A stretch of 64,000 bases of DNA from Paenibacillus sp. BIHB 4019 (GTDB lineage Bacteria; Bacillota; Bacilli; Paenibacillales; Paenibacillaceae). A program made the position numbers and the translations under genes. Below, one piece after another: positions 24,842 to 33,275 of the stretch. The stretch spans positions 4,698,501 to 4,762,500 of the forward strand of contig NZ_CP016808.1 in the NCBI RefSeq assembly GCF_002741035.1. Direction: 5' to 3'. Numbering within the stretch: position 1 is the stretch's first letter; each line of letters starts with the position of its first letter. Under the pieces are notes generated by a model. That model ran no database searches and had not been told where the DNA came from. It saw only the letters and a list, made by a program, of their open reading frames with translations.

Positions 24842-25585
24842 ATGGAGACTATGAAGGAACCTAAAGGCGTGGGACGGATGTGGAGCTTATATAAAATGGG
24901 CGGCTTTACGCCGGCCATAGCCTCTATGCTGGGATCGCAAAATGCCCAGCAAATGGCTTTTATTCGCTCTGTCAACAAAGAGCAGCGCAAGCAATCCCCG
25001 CTTGACATGCTGCTTAGGGAAATGGAATTTATCGTGTTTGACTTGGAGACAACGGGATTTTACCCGTCAAATGGCGATGAAATTATTTCCTTTGGCGCCG
25101 TATTAATGCGTGGGAGCGAAATTTATTCGTCGGAGACGTTCTACAGCCTCGTTAATCCGAAGCGCCGTATTCCCCGGGCTATTGTGGAGCTGACAGGCAT
25201 TACGAATGAAATGGTAGAGGATGCCCCCGATTTGATGCAGGTGCTGCATGATTTCATGGAGTTTGTCGGCAAGCGGCCGCTCGTTGCCCATGCTTCCGGG
25301 CATGACAAGCAATTTCTCAACGCTGCGTTGTGGCGAACGTCGAAAGTGAACTTGAACCATCGCGTATTGGATACGATGATGGTTGCCAAGTGGCTGGAGC
25401 CGAAGCGTGATAGCTATGCGCTGGATGATTTGCTGGAAGACAGCGGCATTACGATTACACAGCGGCATCATGCGCTGGAGGATTCTTTAATGACGGCAGA
25501 ATTGTGGCAGTCGTATTTGCGGCGTATTTTTGAGCGGAATATAAATACGCTCGGCGACCTGTATGCTTATCTCAGTCAGCGATAG
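24842..25585 (+). CDS. DEDDh 3'-5' exonuclease (DnaQ-like)
   Basis: A 247-residue exonuclease. The catalytic carboxylates are in FDLETTGF (about residues 64-71, ExoI), HASGHDKQFLN (about 150-160, ExoII) and HHALEDSLMTAEL (about 205-217, ExoIII, DEDDh type). The 58-residue N-terminal extension has no known domain. Such proteins remove nucleotides from 3' ends of DNA or RNA. Pairing with DUF294 proteins is common in other bacteria, supporting a joint function. The start at 24842 or at the ATG three codons later is uncertain. The 3' end overlaps the convergent JAMM gene by 14 bp. Confidence 0.88.
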   Translation: METMKEPKGVGRMWSLYKMGGFTPAIASMLGSQNAQQMAFIRSVNKEQRKQSPLDMLLREMEFIVFDLETTGFYPSNGDEIISFGAVLMRGSEIYSSETFYSLVNPKRRIPRAIVELTGITNEMVEDAPDLMQVLHDFMEFVGKRPLVAHASGHDKQFLNAALWRTSKVNLNHRVLDTMMVAKWLEPKRDSYALDDLLEDSGITITQRHHALEDSLMTAELWQSYLRRIFERNINTLGDLYAYLSQR

Positions 25586-26000
25586 CCCATTGCGCTGGCT
25601 GGAAGCATCCGTTCAGGTAGCAATAAGCCTGTATTTCAGGCTGCAAAGGCTGCTGCAAAGAAATTATCCAATGAGACAACAATAAATCATCCGTATGGAT
25701 GCCCAGCTCATCCGCAGTTGAAGGGTGGGGCGGCGACGTCGGATGAGAGTGGAAGAAGCCGAGCAGCGATTGCCGGCTTTTTTGCATGCGGTAATAAGCC
25801 TTTACCCAATCGTCTGGAGCGAAAGCAAAGGCAGCCGAAGGGGAAGGATGGACGTTCGCAATAGCAGTCACGTCGATTATTTTGCCGATGTTTGGTTCGC
25901 CTGTCAAAATGCCGCAGGCTTCCCTAGGAAGTGCTTCAAGGCATGAGGCAATGAGCCGATCATAAGCCTGGGTTGTTATATGTAGTAGTTGCGGCTTCAC
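25572..26000 (-). CDS. JAMM/MPN+ metalloprotease (Mov34/PAD-1 family)
   Basis: A 142-residue single-domain protein. The complete JAMM zinc signature is present: Glu27, then His84-Ser-His86, Ser94 and Asp97 (HSHP...PSTADE). Bacterial JAMM proteins cleave isopeptide-like or C-terminal Gly-Gly linkages, for example releasing sulfur-carrier proteins in cysteine biosynthesis. No ubiquitin-like, E1-like or cysteine synthase gene is near, so the substrate is unknown. The start is GTG 26000, with GGGAGGG 7 nt upstream. It converges with the exonuclease gene, the two coding ends overlapping by 14 bp. Confidence 0.88.
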   Translation of the reverse strand: MKPQLLHITTQAYDRLIASCLEALPREACGILTGEPNIGKIIDVTAIANVHPSPSAAFAFAPDDWVKAYYRMQKSRQSLLGFFHSHPTSPPHPSTADELGIHTDDLLLSHWIISLQQPLQPEIQAYCYLNGCFQPAQWAIAD

Positions 26001-26197
26001 GCAAATGCCCTCCCGTCAATCCTATATCCGATATCGTATAGGTATGATTTGATTTATTTTAACCCAAAATAAAAGGGGAAAACACGGCAGATATGACGGT
26101 TTAATGAAGGAAGAGGCGTTTTTGTTGAGCTTATCTTGCCGGCCGTGTTACGATGGAAGCAGGTAAAAGCATGAAATTGGCAGGAGGATTTTGGAAA

Positions 26198-26728
26198 ATG
26201 AAGAAGGCGTCCGCATGGTTCATAGTCGCTTTTGTGCTGGCTGGTTTAGCTATTTCGCAATATATGGAGAAAGACAGCGCAATTATTTCTGCTTCCGGGG
26301 ATTTTAAGCCGAAAGCGGGATATGCTGCCCAGCAATTCGAGCTTCAGGCGCTGGATGAGCAGATGTACAAAGTCGGGGGAGAGCAGGGCAAGCTCAGCTT
26401 TGTGAATTTTTGGGCGTCATGGTGTGGTCCCTGTGAGCTGGAGGCGCCGGATTTGCAGGAGCTTCATGAGAAGTATGGGGATAAAATCGCAATGTATGGC
26501 GTGAATTCTACCAAGTTTGATAAAGAGCGCGCAGCAAGGCAATTCGCCCTGGATCATGAATTCACATTTACCATTCTGATGGATCGCGAGGGAGATGTCA
26601 CGAAGGAATATAAGGTGAATACTTTTCCAACGACGTTTCTAATTGATTCTAAAGGCGTTATTCGGGAAAGGATCAATGGCGTCATTCCGCTTTCGGAGTG
26701 GGATCGTCTCATTGAAAAATATTCATAA
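26198..26728 (+). CDS. TlpA/ResA-like membrane-anchored thioredoxin
   Basis: A 176-residue protein from ATG 26198, chosen for AGGAGG 10 nt upstream. Residues 6-22 form a signal anchor; the thioredoxin domain follows outside the membrane. The redox motif is WCGPC (Cys76, Cys79) in NFWASWCGPCELEAPD, and the cis-Pro is in NTFPTTFLID. TlpA/ResA proteins reduce disulfides of exported proteins, including apocytochromes. No cytochrome biogenesis genes are adjacent. The EamA-type gene follows after 24 bp and may be co-transcribed. Confidence 0.9.
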   Translation: MKKASAWFIVAFVLAGLAISQYMEKDSAIISASGDFKPKAGYAAQQFELQALDEQMYKVGGEQGKLSFVNFWASWCGPCELEAPDLQELHEKYGDKIAMYGVNSTKFDKERAARQFALDHEFTFTILMDREGDVTKEYKVNTFPTTFLIDSKGVIRERINGVIPLSEWDRLIEKYS

Positions 26729-26752
26729 GCTATTAAGGGAGCCGGCACGATC

Positions 26753-27664
26753 ATGAATACCGAACAGAAGAAATTATGGCTCCACCCTTACGTATGGCTG
26801 CTTATTGCTGTTTTGGCTGTAGCGATATCGTCGATTATTATTAAGTTCTCGAGTGCTCCTTCCTCGGTGGCAGGTATGTACCGGCTGTTTATTACCGTCG
26901 TTATTATGCTGCCGCTTATACCGTGGAAGGTGTTCCGGACGATTCGTTTAACCCGCAAGGAGTGGATGATTTTAAGCTGTGCGGGCTTTTTTCTCGGCCT
27001 GCATTTTTTGCTTTGGATGGAATCGCTGAAATTTACGTCTGTTGCGAGCTCCATGGTATTTATAACGCTGCAGCCCATCTTTGTGATGCTCGGTTCGTTT
27101 CTTCTATTTAAAGAGCGACAGGCGATAGCGGGCAGCCTTTGTATGGCTGTAGCAGTACTAGGTTCCATCATTATCGCCTGGGGCGATATCGGGGTGTCGC
27201 GTGAGGCGTTATTCGGCGATTTATTGTCCTTGCTCGGAACGATGGCGGTTGCTGTGTATATGATAGCTGGGCAAAAGATCAGCGGCAGGCTGCCTTCGAA
27301 TTTGTACAGCTTAATCGTATTTTTGATTGCAGGAATAGTCATGTTCATTTACAATCTCGTCAATCAAATTGCTTTGACGGGGTATGCTGCGCAGGAATGG
27401 ATGTATTTCGTCTTGCTGGCGATTATTCCGACTATATTCGGACATTTGGTGTTTAATATGCTGTTGAAGCATATTGGGGCAACGAACGTTTCGATGGCGA
27501 TTATCGGCGAGCCGGTGTTAGCAATGATATTAGCTTATTTTCTGCTTAATGAATATTTAGGCACCGCGCAGTTGATTGGCAGCTTTTTGACGATTGCCAG
27601 CATGGGCGTGTTTTTCCGGCTGAAAGCCCGGCAAACCGCAGTTCGCGCCGAGCTAGGCGCATAA
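26753..27664 (+). CDS. EamA-family (DMT superfamily) transporter
   Basis: A 303-residue protein with ten hydrophobic helices in two EamA halves. Typical features are SSAPSSVAGMYRLFI after helix 1, the FLGLHFLLWMESLKFTSVASSMVFITLQPIFV stretch in the first half, and GATNVSMAIIGEPVLAMILAYFLLNE in the second. Members export amino acids or other metabolites; the substrate here cannot be predicted. It lies 24 bp behind the TlpA-like gene and ends shortly before a terminator shared with cimA. Confidence 0.88.
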   Translation: MNTEQKKLWLHPYVWLLIAVLAVAISSIIIKFSSAPSSVAGMYRLFITVVIMLPLIPWKVFRTIRLTRKEWMILSCAGFFLGLHFLLWMESLKFTSVASSMVFITLQPIFVMLGSFLLFKERQAIAGSLCMAVAVLGSIIIAWGDIGVSREALFGDLLSLLGTMAVAVYMIAGQKISGRLPSNLYSLIVFLIAGIVMFIYNLVNQIALTGYAAQEWMYFVLLAIIPTIFGHLVFNMLLKHIGATNVSMAIIGEPVLAMILAYFLLNEYLGTAQLIGSFLTIASMGVFFRLKARQTAVRAELGA

Positions 27665-27728
27665 GTAGAGCCATACCGGAGCAGTTTGCAAAAAAAATAG
27701 CATTCGACCATTTAAAAACAATACAAAT

Positions 27729-27785
27729 AAAGGGCATTCCTGCAAGCCAGTTGTTACTTATGGCTTGAGGAATGCCCTTTGTTAT
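27729..27785. terminator. Bidirectional terminator between the EamA gene and cimA
   Basis: AAAGGGCATTCC pairs with GGAATGCCCTTT, and inner arms CAAGCCA / TGGCTTG extend the stem. Genes converge here. Confidence 0.85.
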
Positions 27786-27811
27786 TGTCCAATTGCCAAT
27801 TATGCGCGGAA

Positions 27812-29425
27812 TTAGTGGTTTACTAGTCCATGCTGCTCTATTGCAGGAGTATCAATGGCATCAGGTTTGCCCATGTTGAGCAGGGCGTAACGAATGCCGT
27901 CAACTAATGCCTCCCAGCTTGCTTCAATGACATTGCTGGAGACGCCTACGGTGCTCCATGTGTTGTCGATGCTGGTAGACTCTACAAGCACGCGCACTTT
28001 AGCAGCTGTAGCGTCCTTCTCGTCGATTACGCGAACTTTGTAGTCGGACAAATGAATTTGCTTGATTTTTGGATAAAACTGCACAAGCGCCTTTCTCAGG
28101 GCGTTATCGAGCGCATTGAGCGGGCCGTTGCCCTCTGCCGCGGTGTATACTTGCTCGCCGCCAACGTTGAGCTTCACGATTGCCTCACTGCGGAGCGAGC
28201 CTTGAGAGTTTTCCACCAGCATTTTAAAGGACTCGACCGTGAAAATTTCCTCAGCCTCGCCAAAAGCTTCTCTAAGCAGCAGTTCAAGAGAGGCATCAGC
28301 ACCTTCAAATTGATAGCCTTGATGCTCCAAATCTTTAATCCGCTCCATAATTTGCTTTGTTTTCTCGTTGTTGGCGTTCACATCGAGGCCAAGCTCCTGA
28401 GCTTTGGAGATGATGTTGCTTTGGCCTGCCAGCTCGGAGACGAGAATGCGCTGTTTGTTGCCAACGAGTTCTGGCGCGATATGCTCATAGGTTTTGGAAT
28501 CTTTCATGATCGCCGACACGTGGATGCCGCCCTTATGGGCGAAAGCCGCATTGCCGACATAAGGCTGGCCAACAGGCATATGCACGTTGGCAATCTCACT
28601 GACAAAACGTGCGGTTCCTGTCAGCAAGCTCAGCTTGTCATCCGGCAAACAGTTATATCCCATTTTAAGCTGCAAATTTGGAATAATCGAACAAAGATTG
28701 GCATTGCCGCAGCGTTCGCCATATCCATTAATCGTGCCTTGGATTTGACGGGCTCCGGCTTGCACGGCAGCAAGCGAGTTGGCAACCGCCAGCTCACAGT
28801 CATTGTGCGTATGAATGCCGATAGGAGCATTCAGCTCGGCGCGAACGCGCGACACGATTTCGTGAATTTCGCCCGGCAGCGTGCCGCCGTTCGTATCACA
28901 AAGCACGAGCCAATCCGTTCCTGCTTCCTGTGCCTTGCGCAGCACCGCCAGTGCGTATTCCGGGTTATGCTTGTAGCCGTCAAAAAAATGCTCCGCATCA
29001 AACATCGCTTCAATGCCATTATGCTTGAGGAAAGCAAGCGAGTCGTAGACCATGGCTATGTTTTCTTCGAGTGTCGTTTGCAGGGCGGTGTGTACGTGAA
29101 AATCCCATGACTTTCCGACAAGCGTTGCTGCAGGAACGCCGGATTCTTTAATTCTGAGCAAATTAGCATCTTGGTGTGCCAGACTGAACTTGCGTCTAGT
29201 GCTGCCGAATGCCGTAATCTTCGCTTGCAAATTATAGGCCTTAATGCGCTCAAAAAACTCAATATCTTTGCTGTTGCTTCCCGGGTTGCCGCCCTCAATA
29301 TAATGAACACCTAGTGCATCAAGCTTCAAAGCGATCTTCAGCTTGTCCTCCGCTGATAGGCTTATGCCTTCTCCTTGCGTACCATCACGCAGCGTTGTGT
29401 CAAAAATAGTTAAATTCATTGTCAT
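27812..29425 (-). CDS. cimA: (R)-citramalate synthase
   Basis: A 537-residue enzyme of the alpha-isopropylmalate synthase family. It joins acetyl-CoA and pyruvate to citramalate, giving a threonine-independent route to 2-ketobutyrate and isoleucine. The metal and catalytic motif DTTLRDGTQGEGISLS is at the N-terminus; HTHNDCELAVAN and GTINGYGERCGNANL carry the zinc-ligand His residues and the substrate loop. The C-terminal LeuA dimer domain (from about residue 400) is the feedback-regulation part. The length and the TQGEGIS variant favour CimA over LeuA or homocitrate synthase. AAGGAGG lies 10 nt before the first ATG. No ilv/leu genes are adjacent. Confidence 0.92.
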   Translation of the reverse strand: MTMNLTIFDTTLRDGTQGEGISLSAEDKLKIALKLDALGVHYIEGGNPGSNSKDIEFFERIKAYNLQAKITAFGSTRRKFSLAHQDANLLRIKESGVPAATLVGKSWDFHVHTALQTTLEENIAMVYDSLAFLKHNGIEAMFDAEHFFDGYKHNPEYALAVLRKAQEAGTDWLVLCDTNGGTLPGEIHEIVSRVRAELNAPIGIHTHNDCELAVANSLAAVQAGARQIQGTINGYGERCGNANLCSIIPNLQLKMGYNCLPDDKLSLLTGTARFVSEIANVHMPVGQPYVGNAAFAHKGGIHVSAIMKDSKTYEHIAPELVGNKQRILVSELAGQSNIISKAQELGLDVNANNEKTKQIMERIKDLEHQGYQFEGADASLELLLREAFGEAEEIFTVESFKMLVENSQGSLRSEAIVKLNVGGEQVYTAAEGNGPLNALDNALRKALVQFYPKIKQIHLSDYKVRVIDEKDATAAKVRVLVESTSIDNTWSTVGVSSNVIEASWEALVDGIRYALLNMGKPDAIDTPAIEQHGLVNH

Positions 29426-29523
29426 GGCCAGAAGGCCTCCTTCTTCACTGATAGCCTTTACAATTATAATGAATTATTATAACACTAGTTGACTGGAATG
29501 TAGAGAGCAGCCCTTACTTTTTT

Positions 29524-29627
29524 TAAATATAAGAAAGTATTAGTTTCACCCGTGATGTATTCTTAATATTTCACCCTCGAAACGGTAGCTTTGCCGCCAG
29601 AGGATGGGGAAAGCCGTTTACGCTTGC
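29524..29627 (+). repeat. Dispersed two-module repeat, copy A
   Basis: Module 1 (29524-29571) is an AT-rich imperfect palindrome running from AAATATAAG to CTTAATATTT. Module 2 (29575-29627) is GC-richer and contains CTCGAAACGGTAGCTTTGCC and AAGCCGTTTACGCTTG. It fills most of the cimA-dinB gap. Confidence 0.75.
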
Positions 29628-29653
29628 GGCTTTTGCGGTTCTCAGCTGTTCAA

Positions 29654-29682
29654 TTGACTTGCTACATCGGCAGCGGTATGCT
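29654..29682 (+). promoter_or_regulatory. Probable sigma-A promoter of the DNA polymerase IV gene
   Basis: TTGACT at 29654-29659, a 17-bp spacer and TATGCT at 29677-29682. I see no LexA-type box (GAACN4GTTC) around it. Confidence 0.6.
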
Positions 29683-29754
29683 GATAAATACAAATAAACA
29701 ACGGTGGAGATATTGCGTTCAGGCGGATCTCCTCGCAGGTGGTGGAACCTTACA

Positions 29755-31023
29755 ATGACGAATACGAATGAGCATTATCCGGCGAAGGGCCGCGTCATTT
29801 TGCATCTGGATATGAATGCCTTCTACTGCTCTGTCCATGAGGCGGAGGAGCCGGATAAATATAAAAATAAACCAACAGCTGTTGCTGGCAGCGTGGAGCT
29901 GCGCAAGGGCATTATCGTCACCTGCTCATACACTGCCAGAAAGCTTGGGGTCAAGACGGGCATGACGGTGCGTGAGGGGCTTAGACGTTGTCCTGAACTC
30001 ATCCTTATTCAGCCGGACTTCCATTTATACCGCAAATATTCACGAGGCTTCATGACGCTTGCCAGAAGCTATACAGATTTGGTGGAAGCTGTTTCTATAG
30101 ATGAATGTTATATGGACATAACCGGATCAAAAATATTCGGAACGCCGCTGGAAATTGCCAGCGTTTTGCAGGAGCGTATCCGTACGGAATGGCAGTTGCC
30201 CAGCTCCATTGGCATTGCCCCGAATAAGCTGCTGGCGAAGATGGCCTCGGATATGAAAAAACCAAATGGGATGACGGTGCTTCGGCTGCGTGATGTGCCC
30301 GAGCTGCTATGGGACAAGCCGTGCGGCGATCTGTTCGGCATTGGGAAAAAGACGGCAGACAAGCTGGCTCGGCTCAATATTCGCACAATTGGACAGCTTG
30401 CCCAGACGGATGAACGGCTGCTCATTAAGCAGTTTGGCGTCGTTGGAGCTTGGATGAAAGGGGCAGCCAATGGCATTGACCACTCTCCTGTGAATGGAGA
30501 GCGTGAGGTGAACAAGTCGATTGGCCATACGACGACGCTGCCGAAGGATTTTATCGCAAGGGAAGATATTCACCGTGTTCTGCTTAATTTATCGGATCAG
30601 ACAGCACGGCGGCTCAGAAGGCAAAAACTGATGGCGCTTACGGTGCAAATTACGGTTCGCAGGCCGGATATGACGACCATCACCCGTTCGAATACGTTTC
30701 GCTCGCCAACGCATGCGATGGAAGATATTTTTCAGGAAGCGTGCCGCTTGTTCGACAAGCATTGGCTGGAGGGAGAGCCAGTGAGGCTGCTGGGAGTGAC
30801 GCTGCAAAATTTGTCGCCTGAGGTGGATACAGCGGTCCAGCTGGATTTGTTCAATTATGAGGAGCAGCCGCGTAAGGAAGCGCTGACAAAGGCGATGGAC
30901 TTGCTGCGGGACAAGTTTGGCGAGGATGCGGTGCTAACGGCGGGGATGCTCAGCGATGATCCTTCCGCACTTATTCGCAATAAGCGGCTGCGGGGCACTT
31001 CGCTGCAAAAGGAAGATTTTTAA
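29755..31023 (+). CDS. dinB: Y-family DNA polymerase IV
   Basis: A 422-residue translesion polymerase from ATG 29755 (MTNTNEHYP); a GTG at 29704 is in frame but less likely. The catalytic carboxylates are in HLDMNAFYCSVHEAE and SIDECYMD. A helix-hairpin-helix segment (LFGIGKKTADKLARLNIRTIG) and the little-finger domain follow. The C-terminal part carries a beta-clamp binding motif, QLDLF, so it should work with the replisome. Family function is error-prone synthesis past damaged bases. The gene stands alone with its own promoter. Confidence 0.93.
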   Translation: MTNTNEHYPAKGRVILHLDMNAFYCSVHEAEEPDKYKNKPTAVAGSVELRKGIIVTCSYTARKLGVKTGMTVREGLRRCPELILIQPDFHLYRKYSRGFMTLARSYTDLVEAVSIDECYMDITGSKIFGTPLEIASVLQERIRTEWQLPSSIGIAPNKLLAKMASDMKKPNGMTVLRLRDVPELLWDKPCGDLFGIGKKTADKLARLNIRTIGQLAQTDERLLIKQFGVVGAWMKGAANGIDHSPVNGEREVNKSIGHTTTLPKDFIAREDIHRVLLNLSDQTARRLRRQKLMALTVQITVRRPDMTTITRSNTFRSPTHAMEDIFQEACRLFDKHWLEGEPVRLLGVTLQNLSPEVDTAVQLDLFNYEEQPRKEALTKAMDLLRDKFGEDAVLTAGMLSDDPSALIRNKRLRGTSLQKEDF

Positions 31024-31154
31024 TCGCAGTGTCAGGTTGCCAAAGGCTGAATGATGGTATATATTGATGAATGAAGCTTTATTTTTATGATGTCATTAAC
31101 GGAAGACAAGCTATATAGCGGCATTATTCCGTCACTTTATGGGAGGTATTTTGA

Positions 31155-31388
<234 letters not shown>

Positions 31389-31403
31389 ACCCAGCTTAAA
31401 CTT

Positions 31404-31453
31404 AAACTCCCCAACTATGCAGAAGTTGCACTGCGTAGTTGGGGAGTTTTTTG
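31404..31453 (+). terminator. Intrinsic terminator of the ferredoxin gene
   Basis: A 19-bp stem (one G-T pair) from 31404-31422 and 31431-31449 with an 8-nt loop, running into TTTTTTG. Confidence 0.92.
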
Positions 31454-31504
31454 TGTTCGAAGAGAGCTTTAAATAGAAGGATGGCAAAGCCGTTTACGCT
31501 AGAG
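31454..31504 (+). repeat. Dispersed repeat, partial copy C (module 2 only)
   Basis: GAGAGCTTT, GAAGGATGGCAAAG and AGCCGTTTACGCT align with module 2 of the copies at 29.6 and 57.1 kb. Module 1 is missing; the ferredoxin terminator occupies its place. Confidence 0.6.
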
Positions 31505-31559
31505 TCAAAAAAAAGGTAAATGTTGCCGATATAGTGTTATTGGACTTTGAGGGGGGTTA

Positions 31560-32975
31560 ATGATGGAGCAATTAGAGGATAACCTCTATCTAAAGCAATA
31601 CGTTAGAAATCATCCTGACAATAAAATGGCGTGGTATTTGCTGGGCAAGCAATATTTGCAGTTGGATAAGACGGCGAAAGCGAATTATTGCTTCATTCAA
31701 GCAGGGGAAATTTACGAGGCGTTTGAGCGCAAGCCACATCCGCTGGCTGAAAGCCCGCAGGAAATGCTGGAGGAATGGAATCGCCAGCAGCGTAAAAAAC
31801 GGACGATTCGCCGCGCGATTATGGGGGCGATTTCGCTTGTGCTGCTGCTAATGGTTATGCCTTCAAACGCAAACCAGCTGGCTGATCTCGCTGCGGCAGA
31901 AGCGAATGCTATTATCGATGTACCCATTGATCCAACCTTCGGCGTTGTGTTGACGGACAAGGGGGAACGCAATCCAATCGGGAGCGCTTGGGAAGAGCTG
32001 CTGTCCTGGTCCAAGCGGCCGTCTGAAGCGGCTGTAGTCAAGCTGGAAGAGCAGGAAGGCTGGCGCAAATGGACAGGCAATCGCAAGCTGCTGATGTCGG
32101 TGGAGCAGCAGTCCGATTATGTACCGATGGAAGTAAAGATGCTTGATGGCGGAGTATGCAGCTGCAAGCCGGCTGATGCTTCTACGGTGAAAACGAAGTT
32201 CATGGCTTGGAGCGAGCAACAGGAGGTTCGTTGGACGCTTGCCAGCGCCATCTATCAGTACAAGCGGATGAACGAGAAGTGGCCGGAGAAGCTTGATGAC
32301 CTCATTAAGCCCTATCCCAACAATGTTTTGGCCGGTGACGCATCTGGCATGAAGGAGATGTTTAAGCCGCTAATTGCTGCTATGAAAACGGATCAGTCAG
32401 GGACGAAATCGCCTGCGCAGCAGCAAAATGAAGATGAGGCTGAAAGGCCGCAAACTGATTCAAGTCAACGTCAATCGAAGTATTTGCAAAGCAATTCGGA
32501 TCAACTAGCCGGCGGAGTGGATGAAACCTGGCGCAAGCCGCTCGAAATCGTCGTTGATAAGTCAACGCACAGGCTTGCGGTTGTAAGTGGCGACATTATC
32601 GTCCGCAGCTTTAAGGTTGGGCTTGGCGGGGATAAAACGCCGGAAGGCAGCTTTTATATTAGCGAGAAAGTGAAAAATCCAAATGGGCGCGATAATGGCC
32701 AGTTCGGCAGCCGGGGGATGACGCTTTCCAGTACGCTTTATGCCATCCATGGCACGGATGAGCCGGATAGCCTCGGTCAGGACGAATCGCTTGGATGCAT
32801 TCGGATGGGGAAGCAGGATGTAGAGGAGCTGTTTGATCTGGTACCGATGGGGACGGTCGTAAAAATTAAAAACGGGACTCTGCCGTCCGAAATTTCGGAA
32901 TCCAAGGAGCGCTTCAAGCTGAATCCGAGTCAGGACGAGACGAATCCCGGTAAAGTGTATCACTGGCTGGGCTGA
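31560..32975 (+). CDS. L,D-transpeptidase (YkuD) with cytosolic TPR-like N-terminus
   Basis: A 471-residue type II membrane protein. Residues 1-60 look like a TPR pair (LKQYVRNHPDNKMAWYLLGKQYLQL); a basic stretch QQRKKRTIRR precedes the single membrane helix (about 86-102). The outer part has a variable region (105-325) and a C-terminal YkuD domain. The catalytic Cys413 is in SLGCIRM, preceded by the conserved His in YAIHGTDE. L,D-transpeptidases crosslink peptidoglycan or attach proteins to it. The start is the first of two ATGs after GAGGGGGG. The stop codon abuts the stop of the small convergent gene. Confidence 0.9.
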   Translation: MMEQLEDNLYLKQYVRNHPDNKMAWYLLGKQYLQLDKTAKANYCFIQAGEIYEAFERKPHPLAESPQEMLEEWNRQQRKKRTIRRAIMGAISLVLLLMVMPSNANQLADLAAAEANAIIDVPIDPTFGVVLTDKGERNPIGSAWEELLSWSKRPSEAAVVKLEEQEGWRKWTGNRKLLMSVEQQSDYVPMEVKMLDGGVCSCKPADASTVKTKFMAWSEQQEVRWTLASAIYQYKRMNEKWPEKLDDLIKPYPNNVLAGDASGMKEMFKPLIAAMKTDQSGTKSPAQQQNEDEAERPQTDSSQRQSKYLQSNSDQLAGGVDETWRKPLEIVVDKSTHRLAVVSGDIIVRSFKVGLGGDKTPEGSFYISEKVKNPNGRDNGQFGSRGMTLSSTLYAIHGTDEPDSLGQDESLGCIRMGKQDVEELFDLVPMGTVVKIKNGTLPSEISESKERFKLNPSQDETNPGKVYHWLG

Positions 32976-33116
32976 TTAACCGCTAACCAACAACAAGACG
33001 GTGACGGCGACAATGACAACTCCAACAGCAGCACCTATCCAGACGAGTGCTTTCTTATTAACTTCCTCTGGCGCTTTTGCTTTCACTGTGGGTGGTTTGC
33101 GTTTGGGTGAACTCAT
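32976..33116 (-). CDS. Very small single-helix membrane protein (46 residues)
   Basis: From ATG 33116 the frame reads MSSPKRKPPTVKAKAPEEVN, then KKALVWIGAAVGVVIVAVTV and LLLVSG. A basic, Pro-rich cytosolic tail is followed by one hydrophobic helix. AAAGAGG lies 9 nt upstream. The gene is shorter than common ORF cut-offs and converges with the L,D-transpeptidase gene, the two stop codons touching. Function unknown. Codon composition and the clean tail-plus-helix design support a real gene. Confidence 0.7.
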   Translation of the reverse strand: MSSPKRKPPTVKAKAPEEVNKKALVWIGAAVGVVIVAVTVLLLVSG

Positions 33117-33275
33117 GGCAATCAACCTCTTTCTAATAAGTAAGGAATATAGTCATATTGTAATCGTTTTCGGAAAGAGCCGCAATAACAAAGGAGCAGT
33201 ATTGCCCTTTTCTTTTCTGGGCAAAAACGCTACACTATTGGGTAGGACATTTATTGTAGATCGGAGTGAGTGTAA

